Source: UBA11663 sp049616325
GTDB lineage: Bacteria; Bacteroidota; Bacteroidia; Flavobacteriales_D; Sanyastnellaceae
Assembly: GCA_049616325.1 (NCBI GenBank)
Contig: JBMZHG010000002.1
Span: forward strand, 94,007 to 158,006
DNA length: 64,000 nucleotides
Reading direction: 5' to 3'
The notes below the pieces were generated by a model. The model saw nothing but the letters and a program-made list of their open reading frames with translations. It made no database searches and was not told the DNA's origin. The position numbers and the translations under genes are program-made. This document shows positions 25,597-34,183 of this stretch, one piece after another. Numbering within the stretch: position 1 is the stretch's first letter; every line of letters begins with the position of its first letter.

Positions 25597-26607
25597 ATGA
25601 CTTTGAACCTTGCCTCCCTTTGGACTGCGGCGTTTTGTGCAGCCTTCTTTTCTTTTCAACCGGCGTTGACCCAAGCCCAAAGCGACGTCCCCTGGCTCGG
25701 GTTGGTGGCCGAGGTGGAACACACCGAAGGCGAACTCGCCGGAATGACGACCTACCGGCTCTACCTGTACACGCCCAACACGGACGACTTTGTGGTCAGT
25801 TGTTCCGGCGACGACGAAAACCCTTGGCTGCTGTCAAGCACGTCGCAACCCGCGTGGTTCCAGCACGAACTTGCCACAACGGCACTTGCAACGGACATCA
25901 ACCCAGCGTTTTTCCCCACCTTTCCTGAGTTCGCGTACGACAGCTGGCTGACCATAGGGGCAGAAGACAACACGGCTGCGACCGACGTCATCGACCTTGC
26001 GGACCCCGAGTACGACGCCTTCGCCATCTTCGAGGCCGGCGAAAACGTGGCGGTCAACACCCCGGTTGGCAACGCGTGGTTTGTGCTTCCTGTGCCTGCC
26101 AATGTGGAAGCCGTTTCAGGCGAAGACATGCGGGTTCTCGTGGCGCAGCTCACCACGAGTGGCGAGATTTCAGGCCAAATCCAATGCCAGGTCTTCCTCA
26201 ACGGCAGCAACCAAGATGAATTCCGTGAAGTTCTGCCCATTCTCACGGCCTGCAACGATCCCGAAGCCCTCAACTACGAGCCGTTGTCGTACAGCGCTGA
26301 CGGGTGCGAGTACTCCGAGGTGGACCGCGTGCTGGACTTGGTGACCACCCACGAATTGGAGGCTTTCCCCTCGCCCGCAACCACGGTTGCCACAATCACC
26401 TTCCCGGCACATCTTGGCGCCCGTTTGGCAGGTGCTGAGCTTCGTGCCACGGGTCTGGACGGACGTCTCGTCGGTTCATGGCCCATTCAATCTTCCGTGG
26501 AGCGCATCGACGTTTCCGGCCTCGCAGCGGGTCAGTACGTGTTGACGGTGGCAGGCTTCGAAGACGCTACGATTCGCTTCCAGGGAGACCTGGTTGTGAC
26601 GAAGTGA
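25597..26607 (+). CDS. Secreted protein with a T9SS-like C-terminal sorting domain
   Basis: 336 residues from the ATG at 25597. The frame opens earlier, but that region holds the previous terminator and the -7 box. A signal peptide (about 1-28) ends near FQPALTQAQS. A segment around residue 227 (LTACNDPEALNYEPLSYSAD, then GCEYSE) matches the Cys-rich ACNYxPxA-type module common in marine Bacteroidota surface proteins. The last 80 residues (EAFPSPATTVATITF, AELRATGLDGRLVGSWPI, GLAAGQYVLTVAG) form a type A sorting domain. No catalytic motif is visible. It is a single gene, convergent with the nitroreductase. Cell-surface or extracellular location is inferred. Confidence 0.85.
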   Translation: MTLNLASLWTAAFCAAFFSFQPALTQAQSDVPWLGLVAEVEHTEGELAGMTTYRLYLYTPNTDDFVVSCSGDDENPWLLSSTSQPAWFQHELATTALATDINPAFFPTFPEFAYDSWLTIGAEDNTAATDVIDLADPEYDAFAIFEAGENVAVNTPVGNAWFVLPVPANVEAVSGEDMRVLVAQLTTSGEISGQIQCQVFLNGSNQDEFREVLPILTACNDPEALNYEPLSYSADGCEYSEVDRVLDLVTTHELEAFPSPATTVATITFPAHLGARLAGAELRATGLDGRLVGSWPIQSSVERIDVSGLAAGQYVLTVAGFEDATIRFQGDLVVTK

Positions 26608-26650
26608 TTCGGCCAGACGGGCGCGAGCCCTGAATCGCGCGGATCGAGCC

Positions 26651-27184
26651 TCAGCGGATGTCGTCTCCCACACGGAAGGCGATGTCGCTGAGGCTTTTTC
26701 GTGCCTTCGCTCCGGGCACATGACCCTCCGGAACGCGGCCCACGGCCAAAAGAGAGACTGCCCGCAGGTGATCGGGCAGGCCGAGCAAGGAGCTGAACGC
26801 ATCACGGTCGAAGCCTCCCGCCTGCATGCTCGCCAGCCCTGCTTCGGTGAATGCGAGTTCCATCGCACCTACCGCCATGCCGACGCCGAGCAAGGCGGCG
26901 TGGTCGGTTTCTCCTGTTTTTTCCAGGACGGTGCTTGCCATGACACCCACGATGGCGCCGGCGTCCTTCATCCAGGAGCGGTTCGCTTCAACAGCCGTCT
27001 CCAGAAGCGCGTCGAATGCCTCTTCGCCACGCAACGCGACGACGAATCGCCACGGTTGGTTGTTGTACGAAGAACTGCTGAGGCGCGCCGCTTCAAATCC
27101 GTTGGCGAGGTCATCCCACGTCAGTGCAGATCCGTCAAAGGCGCGCGGGCTGTGCCGCTTGGAGGCGAGGTCGAGAAGGCTCAT
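26651..27184 (-). CDS. Nitroreductase family protein
   Basis: 177 residues from the ATG at 27184. The frame is open far upstream over metG, but MSLLDLASKRHSPRAFDGSALT is the normal family N-terminus. FMN-binding features are RHSPRAF (10-16), ARLSSSSYNNQPWRFVVA (33-50) and the helix near LLGVGMAVGAMELAFTEAGL. These flavoenzymes reduce nitro compounds, quinones or similar substrates with NAD(P)H as homodimers. The substrate cannot be told. It lies 44 bases downstream of metG on the same strand. At 177 residues it is on the short side of the family (about 180-220). Confidence 0.9.
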   Translation of the reverse strand: MSLLDLASKRHSPRAFDGSALTWDDLANGFEAARLSSSSYNNQPWRFVVALRGEEAFDALLETAVEANRSWMKDAGAIVGVMASTVLEKTGETDHAALLGVGMAVGAMELAFTEAGLASMQAGGFDRDAFSSLLGLPDHLRAVSLLAVGRVPEGHVPGAKARKSLSDIAFRVGDDIR

Positions 27185-27228
27185 GGCCAACAGAACAGGG
27201 AAGGGCGAAAGGTTGTTCGCCTGCGGCG

Positions 27229-29334
27229 TCAGCTGATGACGTTGCCGGGGGCGACGCCTTCTTCGGGGGTGACGAAGCGCAGGCCGCCGTCGTCGGTACT
27301 GGCCATCAGGACCATGCCCTGGCTTTCGATGCCTCGGAGTGCGCGAGGGGCGAGGTTGATGAGGAGCGTGACCTGGCGGCCGACGACGTCCTCGGGAGCG
27401 AAGTGCTCGGCGATGCCGCTGACGACGGTGCGCGTGTCGAGGCCTGTGTCGACGGTGAGCTTGAGCAGTTTGTCGGCCTTGGGGACCTTTTCGCATTCGA
27501 GGACGGTGCCGACGCGGAGGTCGAGTTTGGTGAAGTCGTCGAAGGTGATTTGGGATTTGGCAGGCATGAGGTCGCGGGTTGAGGAGTCGGATGCGGAGGC
27601 GGCATCGCTCTTGGCGCCGTCCTTTTGGCCGAGCTTGGCGACCTGGGCGGCGACCGTGTCGTCGTCGATTTTGGTGAACAGGATAGGCAGGTCGCCGAGG
27701 ACCGTGCCGGCAGAAACGAGGTCGGTGCGTGCGTCCTTCCAACGCGCATCCGACACGCCAAACGAAGCGGCGATTTTCGCGGCCGTTTGGGGCAGGAAGG
27801 GTTCGAGGAGCACCGCGCAGTTGCCCACGACCTGGCACGTCAGGTGCATGATCGTGGCGGTGCGGACGGGGTCGGTTTTTTGGAGTTTCCAAGGCTCCTG
27901 CTCGGTCAGGTACTTGTTGCCGAGGCGCGCCACGTTCATGGCTTCGAGCTGCGCTTCCTTGTAGCGGTGGCGGGCGATGAGGTTGCTGACCTTCCCAGGG
28001 GCGGCTGCGAGCGTGTCGAGGAGGGCGCGGTCGGTGGCGTCGAGGGCGTTGTCGGCCGGGGCGGCCGGCACGGCGCCGTCGTAGTACTTGCGCGTCAACA
28101 CCAGCACGCGGTTCACGAAGTTGCCCAGGACGTCGGCCAACTCGTTGTTGACCTTGTCGCGGAAGTCGCTCCACGTGAATTCGCTGTCCTTTTGTTCCGG
28201 CATGATGGCCGTCAGGACGTAGCGCATCGCGTCGCTGCCTTCGGGGAAGTCTTCGAGGTACTCGGTCACCCAAACCGCCCAGTTCCGCGACGTGCTGATC
28301 TTGTCGCCTTCGAGGTTCATGAACTCGTTGGCCGGCACGTTGGTCGGGAGGTTGAAGCCTCCGTGCTCCTTGAGCAGGATGGGGAAGATGATGCAGTGGA
28401 AGACGATGTTGTCCTTCCCGATGAAGTGGATGAGGTCGGCCTCCGGGTCTTGCCACCAGTCGCGCCAATCTTGGCCGTTCTGTTCGCACCATTCCATGGT
28501 GGCGGTGATGTAGCCGATGGGGGCGTCAAGCCAAACGTACAAGACCTTCCCCTCCGCGCCATCCACCGGGACAGGCACGCCCCAGTCGAGGTCGCGCGTC
28601 ATGGCGCGGCTTTCGAGGCCGCCTTCAATCCACGAGCGGCACTGCCCCAGAACGTGGGCCTTCCATTCCTTGGCGTTGTGGTGCGGTTGGCCGTCGAGCG
28701 TGCCGTCGACAATGTATTCGCGGAGCCAGTTCTCGTGCCGCCCCATGGGGAGGTACCACAACGTGGTGGGCTTGAGGACGGGCGTCGAGCCGCTGAGGGT
28801 GGAGCGCGGGTTGACGAGCTCGGTGGGGCTCAGGGTCTTCCCGCACTTTTCGCACTGGTCGCCGTACGCCCCGTCCGAGGAGCACGACGGGCAGGTGCCT
28901 TGGATGTACCGGTCGGCCAGGAATTGGTTCGCCTCTTCGTCGTAGAACTGCTCCTCGGTTTTCACTTCGAACCCGCCCTTGTCGAGCAGGGTCAAGAAGA
29001 AATCCTGCGCCACGTGGTGGTGCTTGGGCGACGAGGTTCGGCTGTAATGGTCGAAGCTGATGTCGAGCCCCGAAAACGCTTTTTGCATCTCCACGTGGTA
29101 CGTGTCGACGATTTCGCGGGGCGTGGTGCCGTCCTTTTTTGCACGAAGCGTGATGGCCGCACCGTGTTCATCGCTCCCACAAATCCAAAGCACGTCTTCC
29201 CCCGCGCTCCGAAGGTGCCGAACGTAAATGTCCGCAGGCAGGTACGCGCCGGCGATGTGGCCGAGGTGAATCGGCCCGTTGGCGTAGGGCAGCGCGGAAG
29301 TGATCATCCTCCGCTTGGGGGCGTTTTGCGACAT
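27229..29334 (-). CDS. metG: Methionine-tRNA ligase
   Basis: 701 residues from the ATG at 29334, supported by a -7 box five bases upstream; the frame continues to 29424. It charges tRNA-Met. The HIGH-type motif is HLGH at 23-26, the zinc knuckle is C148-C151 with C161-C164, and the KMSKS loop is KISTS at 345-349. The catalytic core spans about 1-390, the anticodon-binding helical domain about 390-560, and a C-terminal tRNA-binding OB-fold (TKLDLRVGTVLECEKVPKAD, INLAPRALRGIESQGMVL) fills the last 110 residues, which dimerises the enzyme. A stretch rich in Ser, Ala and Asp (about 570-590) links the last two domains. Confidence 0.98.
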   Translation of the reverse strand: MSQNAPKRRMITSALPYANGPIHLGHIAGAYLPADIYVRHLRSAGEDVLWICGSDEHGAAITLRAKKDGTTPREIVDTYHVEMQKAFSGLDISFDHYSRTSSPKHHHVAQDFFLTLLDKGGFEVKTEEQFYDEEANQFLADRYIQGTCPSCSSDGAYGDQCEKCGKTLSPTELVNPRSTLSGSTPVLKPTTLWYLPMGRHENWLREYIVDGTLDGQPHHNAKEWKAHVLGQCRSWIEGGLESRAMTRDLDWGVPVPVDGAEGKVLYVWLDAPIGYITATMEWCEQNGQDWRDWWQDPEADLIHFIGKDNIVFHCIIFPILLKEHGGFNLPTNVPANEFMNLEGDKISTSRNWAVWVTEYLEDFPEGSDAMRYVLTAIMPEQKDSEFTWSDFRDKVNNELADVLGNFVNRVLVLTRKYYDGAVPAAPADNALDATDRALLDTLAAAPGKVSNLIARHRYKEAQLEAMNVARLGNKYLTEQEPWKLQKTDPVRTATIMHLTCQVVGNCAVLLEPFLPQTAAKIAASFGVSDARWKDARTDLVSAGTVLGDLPILFTKIDDDTVAAQVAKLGQKDGAKSDAASASDSSTRDLMPAKSQITFDDFTKLDLRVGTVLECEKVPKADKLLKLTVDTGLDTRTVVSGIAEHFAPEDVVGRQVTLLINLAPRALRGIESQGMVLMASTDDGGLRFVTPEEGVAPGNVIS

Positions 29335-29339
29335 GGGTG

Positions 29340-29347
29340 CAAAAGTA
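29340..29347 (-). promoter_or_regulatory. -7 promoter box for metG
   Basis: The minus strand reads TACTTTTG, a full TAnnTTTG match, five bases before the ATG. This predicts a leaderless metG message and fixes the start. Confidence 0.6.
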
Positions 29348-29511
29348 CTTCGGCCGTGGAATTGTTGGGCGGTGGGGCGCGTTTTGGGCTTGAAAAACCT
29401 CCAAATCTTGTCCAAAGTACACACGCAAAGAGGGTCTTTTTCACGACTTCGTCCAAGACGAATTGTGGAAATCTGCGAGGAATGTTAACACAACCGAAGG
29501 GGCGGTGCATT

Positions 29512-29519
29512 TACTTTGG
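29512..29519 (+). promoter_or_regulatory. -7 promoter box for the 63-residue protein
   Basis: TACTTTGG lies 40 bases before the ATG at 29560, in the 225-base divergent gap, which otherwise shows nothing I recognise. Confidence 0.4.
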
Positions 29520-29559
29520 CCCCATCAGGCAATGTCCTGATACCTGAACAATCCAGGCA

Positions 29560-29751
29560 ATGAGTGCAACTGAAGTCAAGGCAACGAAAGCGGGAGCAGA
29601 GCTTCCTGTTTTAGATGCGAGCGAGAAGCGAGAGATTCTTGATGAATTCTTCCAAAAGAAGATTTGGGGCAAGCAAGAACATGAGTTTACCCCAGGCGTA
29701 AAGACAGCTGCAGAGGCTGCGATGCGCCCCAAAAAGGGCAAGGTCCTTTAA
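29560..29751 (+). CDS. Small acidic/basic protein of unknown function
   Basis: 63 residues, soluble, with no signal peptide. A central segment (DASEKREILDEFFQKKIWG) is likely helical, and the C-terminus (MRPKKGKVL) is basic. I recognise no family. It has its own likely promoter and is followed 11 bases later by the LD-carboxypeptidase gene on the same strand. A small regulatory or nucleic-acid-associated role is conceivable but unsupported. Confidence 0.6.
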   Translation: MSATEVKATKAGAELPVLDASEKREILDEFFQKKIWGKQEHEFTPGVKTAAEAAMRPKKGKVL

Positions 29752-29762
29752 TTGCGGCAACC

Positions 29763-30611
29763 GTGACGGAGCTGCGCCTTCCTCCGCCATTGAAGCCGGG
29801 GTCGCGCGTGGGGCTGGTTGCTCCGGCACGTTTTGCATCTCCGGAATTGGTGAACGAAGCGGCGACGCAGCTGGCCACGTGGGGTTTCGACCCTGTGGTG
29901 GACCCGAGGTCGACGGGGCGAGATCGGCAATTTGGCGGCTCCGACGAAGCGCGGGCAGCCGTTCTGAACGAGGCGTTTCGGGATCCGGAAATTGGTGCGG
30001 TTTGGGCGTTGCGTGGCGGGTACGGCTGCACGCGCTTGTTGCCGCTCCTGGACGGAGCCGCGTTTGAAGCCCGGCCCACATGGGTCGTCGGGTTTTCCGA
30101 CGTGACGGCGTTGCATGGCTGGGCCTCGCGACGGGGCGTGGCCTCGCTTCACGCGCCGGTCGCTTCGACCGTCTCGAGCACGGAACCGGAGGACGTCGCG
30201 GCGATGCGCGAAGTGCTTTGTTCGGCAACCCCGCCTTCCTGGCAAGCGGGACGGCGCGTGGTGGGCGGCAACCTCTCGGTGCTGTATGCCATGCTCGGCA
30301 CCCCTGCCATGCCGCCCCTCGAGGGTCGGTGGCTGTTGCTCGAGGACCTCGACGAATTCCTGTACCACCTCGACCGCATGTTCGTTGCCCTGGCCCAAGC
30401 GGGCGTGTTCGAGGCCGTCGAAGGCGTGATGGTCGGCTCGTTCACGGACCTGAAGGACAATACCGTGGCCTGCGGGCAAGCGGTGGACAACCCGTTTGGC
30501 CGGACGGTGCGCGAGATGGTGGAGGAGCACATCGCGTCCCGCGGATGCCCCGTGGAATGGAACGTTCCGGTGGGACACGGCCGCCGAAACGCACCCGTTG
30601 TCTTGGGCTGA
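29763..30611 (+). CDS. LD-carboxypeptidase (peptidase family S66)
   Basis: 282 residues, usual for LdcA/MccF-like enzymes. It cleaves the LD bond between meso-diaminopimelate and terminal D-alanine in cytoplasmic murein tetrapeptides during recycling. The nucleophile Ser lies in VVGFSDVTALHGWA, after the motif WALRGGYGCTRLLPLLD, and the catalytic Glu-His pair fits LLLEDLDEFLYHLDRM and the C-terminal VPVGHGRRNAP. The start codon is GTG at 29763, eleven bases after the previous stop. The N-terminus LKPGSRVGLVAPA is characteristic. A substrate other than murein peptides, as for MccF, cannot be excluded. Confidence 0.93.
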   Translation: MTELRLPPPLKPGSRVGLVAPARFASPELVNEAATQLATWGFDPVVDPRSTGRDRQFGGSDEARAAVLNEAFRDPEIGAVWALRGGYGCTRLLPLLDGAAFEARPTWVVGFSDVTALHGWASRRGVASLHAPVASTVSSTEPEDVAAMREVLCSATPPSWQAGRRVVGGNLSVLYAMLGTPAMPPLEGRWLLLEDLDEFLYHLDRMFVALAQAGVFEAVEGVMVGSFTDLKDNTVACGQAVDNPFGRTVREMVEEHIASRGCPVEWNVPVGHGRRNAPVVLG

Positions 30612-30643
30612 CCGCAGCGGACCTTCGGGGCGGACCTTGGCTG

Positions 30644-30651
30644 TACCTTTC
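30644..30651 (+). promoter_or_regulatory. -7 promoter box before kbl
   Basis: TACCTTTC lies four bases before the ATG at 30656. This predicts a leaderless transcript starting inside the plus-strand series. Confidence 0.45.
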
Positions 30652-30655
30652 GCCC

Positions 30656-31852
30656 ATGTTTGGAAGCATCAAAGACCAATTGACCCAGGAACTCGCCGAC
30701 ATTGAGGCAGCCGGGTTGTACAAGCGAGAGCGCGTCATCACCTCGGCCCAAGGCGCCGAAATCACGTTGGACGACGGCAGCGTCGTGCTGAACTTTTGCG
30801 CCAACAACTACCTCGGGTTGAGCTCCCACCCGCGGGTGGTGGAGGCGGCGAAAAAGGCCATCGACACCCACGGGTTTGGCATGTCAAGCGTGCGCTTCAT
30901 CTGCGGCACGCAGGACATCCACAAGGAACTTGAGCAACGCATCGCGGACTTCCATCACACCGAAGACACCATTCTCTACGCGGCGGCGTTTGACGCAAAC
31001 GGCGGGGTGTTCGAACCGCTGCTGTCCAAGGAAGATGCCATCGTCAGCGACAGCCTCAACCACGCCTCCATCATCGACGGGGTGCGCTTGTGCAAGGCGG
31101 CGCGCTACCGCTACGCCAACAACGACATGGCTGAGCTCGAGGAGCGCCTGAAGGAAGCCCGTGCCAACGGCGCCCGGAACATCGTCATCGTGACCGACGG
31201 CGTGTTTTCAATGGACGGATACGTGGCCCAAATCGACAAAATCTGCGATCTCGCCGACGCCTACGAAGCGATGGTCATGGTGGACGAATGCCACGCCACG
31301 GGGTTCATTGGCAAGACGGGCCGCGGCTCGATCGAATTGCGGAACGCGCTCGGCCGCGTCGACATCATCACCGGCACCCTCGGCAAGGCCATGGGGGGGG
31401 CGATGGGCGGTTTCACGACCGGCAATCGGGAGATCATAGACATGCTGCGCCAGCGCAGCCGTCCCTACCTCTTCTCGAACTCCCTCGCGCCAAGCATCGT
31501 CGGGGCCTCGATTGAGGTGTTCAAGATGCTGGACGAAACGACGGAGCTGCGAGATACGCTCGAGGAAAACACGACCTACTTCAAGGAAGGACTGCGCAAG
31601 GCGGGCCTGCCATTCAAGGACGGCGAATCGGCCATCGTGCCCGTGATGCTGGGCGACGCCAAGCTCTCGCAAGTCATGGCCAACGCGCTGCTTGAAGAGG
31701 GCATCTACGTCATCGGCTTTTTCTACCCGGTGGTGCCCCAAGGCGAAGCCCGAATCCGGGTGCAGCTCAGCGCGGCACACACCCGTGAGCACCTTGATCG
31801 CGCGCTTGCGGCCTTTGAAAAGGTCGCGCGCGACCTCGGCGTAATCTCCTGA
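30656..31852 (+). CDS. kbl: Glycine C-acetyltransferase (2-amino-3-ketobutyrate CoA ligase)
   Basis: 398 residues from the ATG at 30656; the frame opens earlier over the previous gene, but homology begins here. It is a PLP-dependent alpha-oxoamine synthase. Features are FCANNYLGLSSHP, FGMSSVRFICGTQDIHKELE, a DECHATGFIGKTGRG segment around residue 205 and the PLP lysine in TGTLGKAMGGAMGGF (about 240). With threonine dehydrogenase it would break down threonine to glycine. MSSVRFICGT is the pattern of Kbl rather than BioF or serine palmitoyltransferase, but those relatives act on similar substrates. No tdh is seen in the window. Confidence 0.93.
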   Translation: MFGSIKDQLTQELADIEAAGLYKRERVITSAQGAEITLDDGSVVLNFCANNYLGLSSHPRVVEAAKKAIDTHGFGMSSVRFICGTQDIHKELEQRIADFHHTEDTILYAAAFDANGGVFEPLLSKEDAIVSDSLNHASIIDGVRLCKAARYRYANNDMAELEERLKEARANGARNIVIVTDGVFSMDGYVAQIDKICDLADAYEAMVMVDECHATGFIGKTGRGSIELRNALGRVDIITGTLGKAMGGAMGGFTTGNREIIDMLRQRSRPYLFSNSLAPSIVGASIEVFKMLDETTELRDTLEENTTYFKEGLRKAGLPFKDGESAIVPVMLGDAKLSQVMANALLEEGIYVIGFFYPVVPQGEARIRVQLSAAHTREHLDRALAAFEKVARDLGVIS

Positions 31853-31862
31853 CCTTCCTGCC

Positions 31863-32972
31863 GTGTCCAGTTCAGATCCCGTTCAGCGCATCGTGGTCGT
31901 GGGCCGCGGTTTGGCCGGCGCGCTCGTGGCGTGGAAGTTCGCGGAGCGGGGCTGCGAGGTGCAGTGGTGGGGGGACGGTTCTTCAAGCGCGTCCCGGGTG
32001 GCGGCGGGGATGTTCAATCCCGTGTCGTTCCGGCGCGTCGTGGAGGTCTGGAACGCCGCCGAACACCTTGCCGAGATGCGGTCGACGGTTGCTGGAATTG
32101 AGGCGGCGTTGGGCCTGAAGGGTCAACTTCTGCACGACGTTCCCGTGGCCAAGGTCTTCGCCAACGAAGCGTACCGCGAGACGTGGGACGCGAGGTGGGA
32201 CGAAGGGCACGGGGTGTGCCAGTGGGCCTCGCCCGGCGAAGACCTTTCCCAGGCCGGGATGGCGCGCGTCGAAGGGCCCGCGGGCGTGGGCAAAGTGCAC
32301 GCCTCGGGATGGGTGGACGTCCCTGCCCTGCTCGACGGCCTGGAAGCCCACTTCGCCGCGCGCGGCGCCCTCCACGACCGCCCGTGGACCGTCGGAGACG
32401 GCCTGCCTGAGGGCGCCGACGCCGTGGTCGATTGCCGGGGCGTGGGGGCCGCAGAAGACCTTGCTGGCGAGGGACTCCAAATCAACCCCAACCACGGCGA
32501 CGTCTTGACCTTGAGCACGCCCGTGGACGGTCCGGGAAGTTTGGACACGGCCGGGCACAACGTCAACAACGGCAAGTGGTTGCTTCCGACTGAAGTGCAC
32601 GACGGCCGTCAATTTTGGCGCTTGGGAGCCACGTATTCGTGGCACCGCATGAAGCCTTTTCCCGACCCCCACGCCGCGACGGAACTTCGGAACCACATGG
32701 CCAAGGCGTTTGATGCGGACGGCGCGGACGCGCTAAAAACGGCTCGTCTCGAGGCCCACCAAGCGGGCCTGCGACCGGCTTCTCCCGATCGGCGTCCGAG
32801 CTTGGGTCCTTGGCCTGGCCAGCCTCGTGGCGTGCTGATGCTCAACGGTTTGGGAACCCGTGGAGTGTTGGTGGGTCCTGCCGCTGCCGGCCGACTCGTG
32901 GCGTGGTGGTTGGACGGCGAAGAGGTCCCCGAGGACATGCGCCCCACCCGCTTCAAAGGAGTGGCTTCCTGA
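31863..32972 (+). CDS. FAD-dependent oxidoreductase (DAO family)
   Basis: 369 residues from a GTG at 31863, ten bases after the kbl stop. The Rossmann dinucleotide motif is IVVVGRGLAGALVAWKFAERG (G-x-G-x-x-G near residues 14-19), followed by SRVAAGMFNPVSFRR, which is typical of the D-amino-acid oxidase/glycine oxidase fold. The C-terminal FAD contact is VLMLNGLGTRGVLVGPAAA. Substrate unknown; candidates are amines or amino acids, or the tRNA modification relatives (MnmC C-terminal). Position next to the glycine-forming ligase suggests amino acid metabolism but does not prove it. Confidence 0.85.
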   Translation: MSSSDPVQRIVVVGRGLAGALVAWKFAERGCEVQWWGDGSSSASRVAAGMFNPVSFRRVVEVWNAAEHLAEMRSTVAGIEAALGLKGQLLHDVPVAKVFANEAYRETWDARWDEGHGVCQWASPGEDLSQAGMARVEGPAGVGKVHASGWVDVPALLDGLEAHFAARGALHDRPWTVGDGLPEGADAVVDCRGVGAAEDLAGEGLQINPNHGDVLTLSTPVDGPGSLDTAGHNVNNGKWLLPTEVHDGRQFWRLGATYSWHRMKPFPDPHAATELRNHMAKAFDADGADALKTARLEAHQAGLRPASPDRRPSLGPWPGQPRGVLMLNGLGTRGVLVGPAAAGRLVAWWLDGEEVPEDMRPTRFKGVAS

Positions 32973-33041
32973 GCCCGGGTTTCCAAGAGGGACGTGTTGC
33001 TAACCTTCCGCGTCGAGCCTCACGCGCGCGGGACGGAGAGG

Positions 33042-33049
33042 TACTTTGG
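33042..33049 (+). promoter_or_regulatory. -7 promoter box for ferritin
   Basis: TACTTTGG lies four bases before the ATG at 33054, which argues for that start over the earlier in-frame ATG at 32994 and for a leaderless message. Confidence 0.45.
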
Positions 33050-33053
33050 GAAC

Positions 33054-33569
33054 ATGTTGCACGAATCCATTGCGAACGCTCTGAACGAGCAAATCGGCCT
33101 CGAAGGCCAAAGCTCCCACGTTTACCTCACCATGGCAGTTTGGGCAGAAACCAACGGCTACGACGGCGTGGCGGAGTTTCTCTACCTCCATTCGGAGGAG
33201 GAACGTCAGCACATGCTCAAGCTGATGCGGTTCGTCAACGAACGTGGAGGGGTGGCCTTGGTGCCAACCGTGAAGGCAGGCCCCACCGATTATTCAGGGC
33301 TGAAGGAAATTTTTGAAAGCATTCTCGAACACGAAACCCGCGTGACGGAGTGCATCAACAACGTGGTGGACCTGTGTTTGCAGGCCAAGGATTACACGAC
33401 CCACAACTTCATGCAGTGGTACGTCAGCGAGCAAATCGAAGAGGAGGGGCTCGCGCGTCGAATCTTGGACAAGCTCGCGCTCGCCGGGGACGACCACGGC
33501 GCGCTGTACTTGTTTGACCGGGACATCGTGACCTTCAACCAACCCGCCACCGGCGCCAAGCCTGCATGA
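33054..33569 (+). CDS. Ferritin (non-haem, FtnA-like)
   Basis: 171 residues from the ATG at 33054. It forms a 24-subunit shell that oxidises and stores iron. Ferroxidase ligands are recognisable: E in LNEQIGLEGQSSHVYL, the E-x-x-H of HSEEERQHM, E in ILEHETRVTE, and Q/E in WYVSEQIEEEGLAR. The order and spacing match E. coli FtnA. The last residues overlap the next gene by ATGA. Iron storage beside a signalling operon may be a chance neighbour. Confidence 0.95.
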   Translation: MLHESIANALNEQIGLEGQSSHVYLTMAVWAETNGYDGVAEFLYLHSEEERQHMLKLMRFVNERGGVALVPTVKAGPTDYSGLKEIFESILEHETRVTECINNVVDLCLQAKDYTTHNFMQWYVSEQIEEEGLARRILDKLALAGDDHGALYLFDRDIVTFNQPATGAKPA

Positions 33570-34183
33570 CCTTCACGCGGACATATGCTTCCGCGGAGCC
33601 TCGCATGGCTGCGAAAACGGCCTGCTTCGGTGCCGGCCGCAGGCTCGGGCTGTGGCTTGTGCTTCCCGTGTTGGCGTCGTGGATTTGGGCAACCCAAGGC
33701 GGCGTGCAAGACGCCAAGCTCGATGCCACAGACACGCAAGTGCTCATTCAAGCGCAGTACCTGTTTCAGCTGGCCAAGGGCAACGATTGGCCGGCGGAAG
33801 CCAAGGCCGGACCTTTTGTGGTGGCGGTGCATGGAAAGCAGGCGTTGGCCGACATGCTGGCCTCGAAGTACACAGCGCACCCCATCGGTTCTCAAGCTCT
33901 GACGGTGCAAGCCGTGGAAAGTCCCGAAGACCTTTCCGAGGCGCAAGCTCCCCAAGTTCTGTACTCCGAAGCCTCGGGAGAAGAACTTGAGGCTTTGCTC
34001 GATGCCGTTAAGGGTCGGCCCACCCTGGTGGTGACGGCCCTTCAACCCAGCCTTGTTCCGGGCGCGACCGTGAATTTGATCCAGGTGAACAACCAACTTC
34101 GTTACGAAATCAACGTCCGAGACGCCGAGAAACGCGGCATCTTGGTCGGCAACCGAATTGCGTCATGGGCCGTGCAGCGCTGA
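33566..34183 (+). CDS. YfiR-like (DUF4154) periplasmic protein
   Basis: 205 residues from the ATG at 33566 (ATGA overlap with ferritin); an ATG at 33605 gives a cleaner signal peptide. The mature protein shows the YfiR pattern: AQYLFQLAKGNDWP near the N-terminus, FVVAVHGKQALADML, QVLYSEASGEELEALLD, PTLVVTA, and the C-terminal NLIQVNNQLRYEINVRDAEK followed by RGILVGNRI. In Pseudomonas YfiR is a periplasmic inhibitor of the diguanylate cyclase YfiN. No cyclase is present here; the two downstream genes encode a TPR protein and a HAMP-SpoIIE phosphatase, so the partner is probably different. Confidence 0.8.
   Translation: MTFTRTYASAEPRMAAKTACFGAGRRLGLWLVLPVLASWIWATQGGVQDAKLDATDTQVLIQAQYLFQLAKGNDWPAEAKAGPFVVAVHGKQALADMLASKYTAHPIGSQALTVQAVESPEDLSEAQAPQVLYSEASGEELEALLDAVKGRPTLVVTALQPSLVPGATVNLIQVNNQLRYEINVRDAEKRGILVGNRIASWAVQR

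Noticed and set aside
30080..30655. A 192-codon extension before kbl
   Set aside because: It overlaps the LD-carboxypeptidase in another frame. Kbl homology and a -7 box put the start at 30656.
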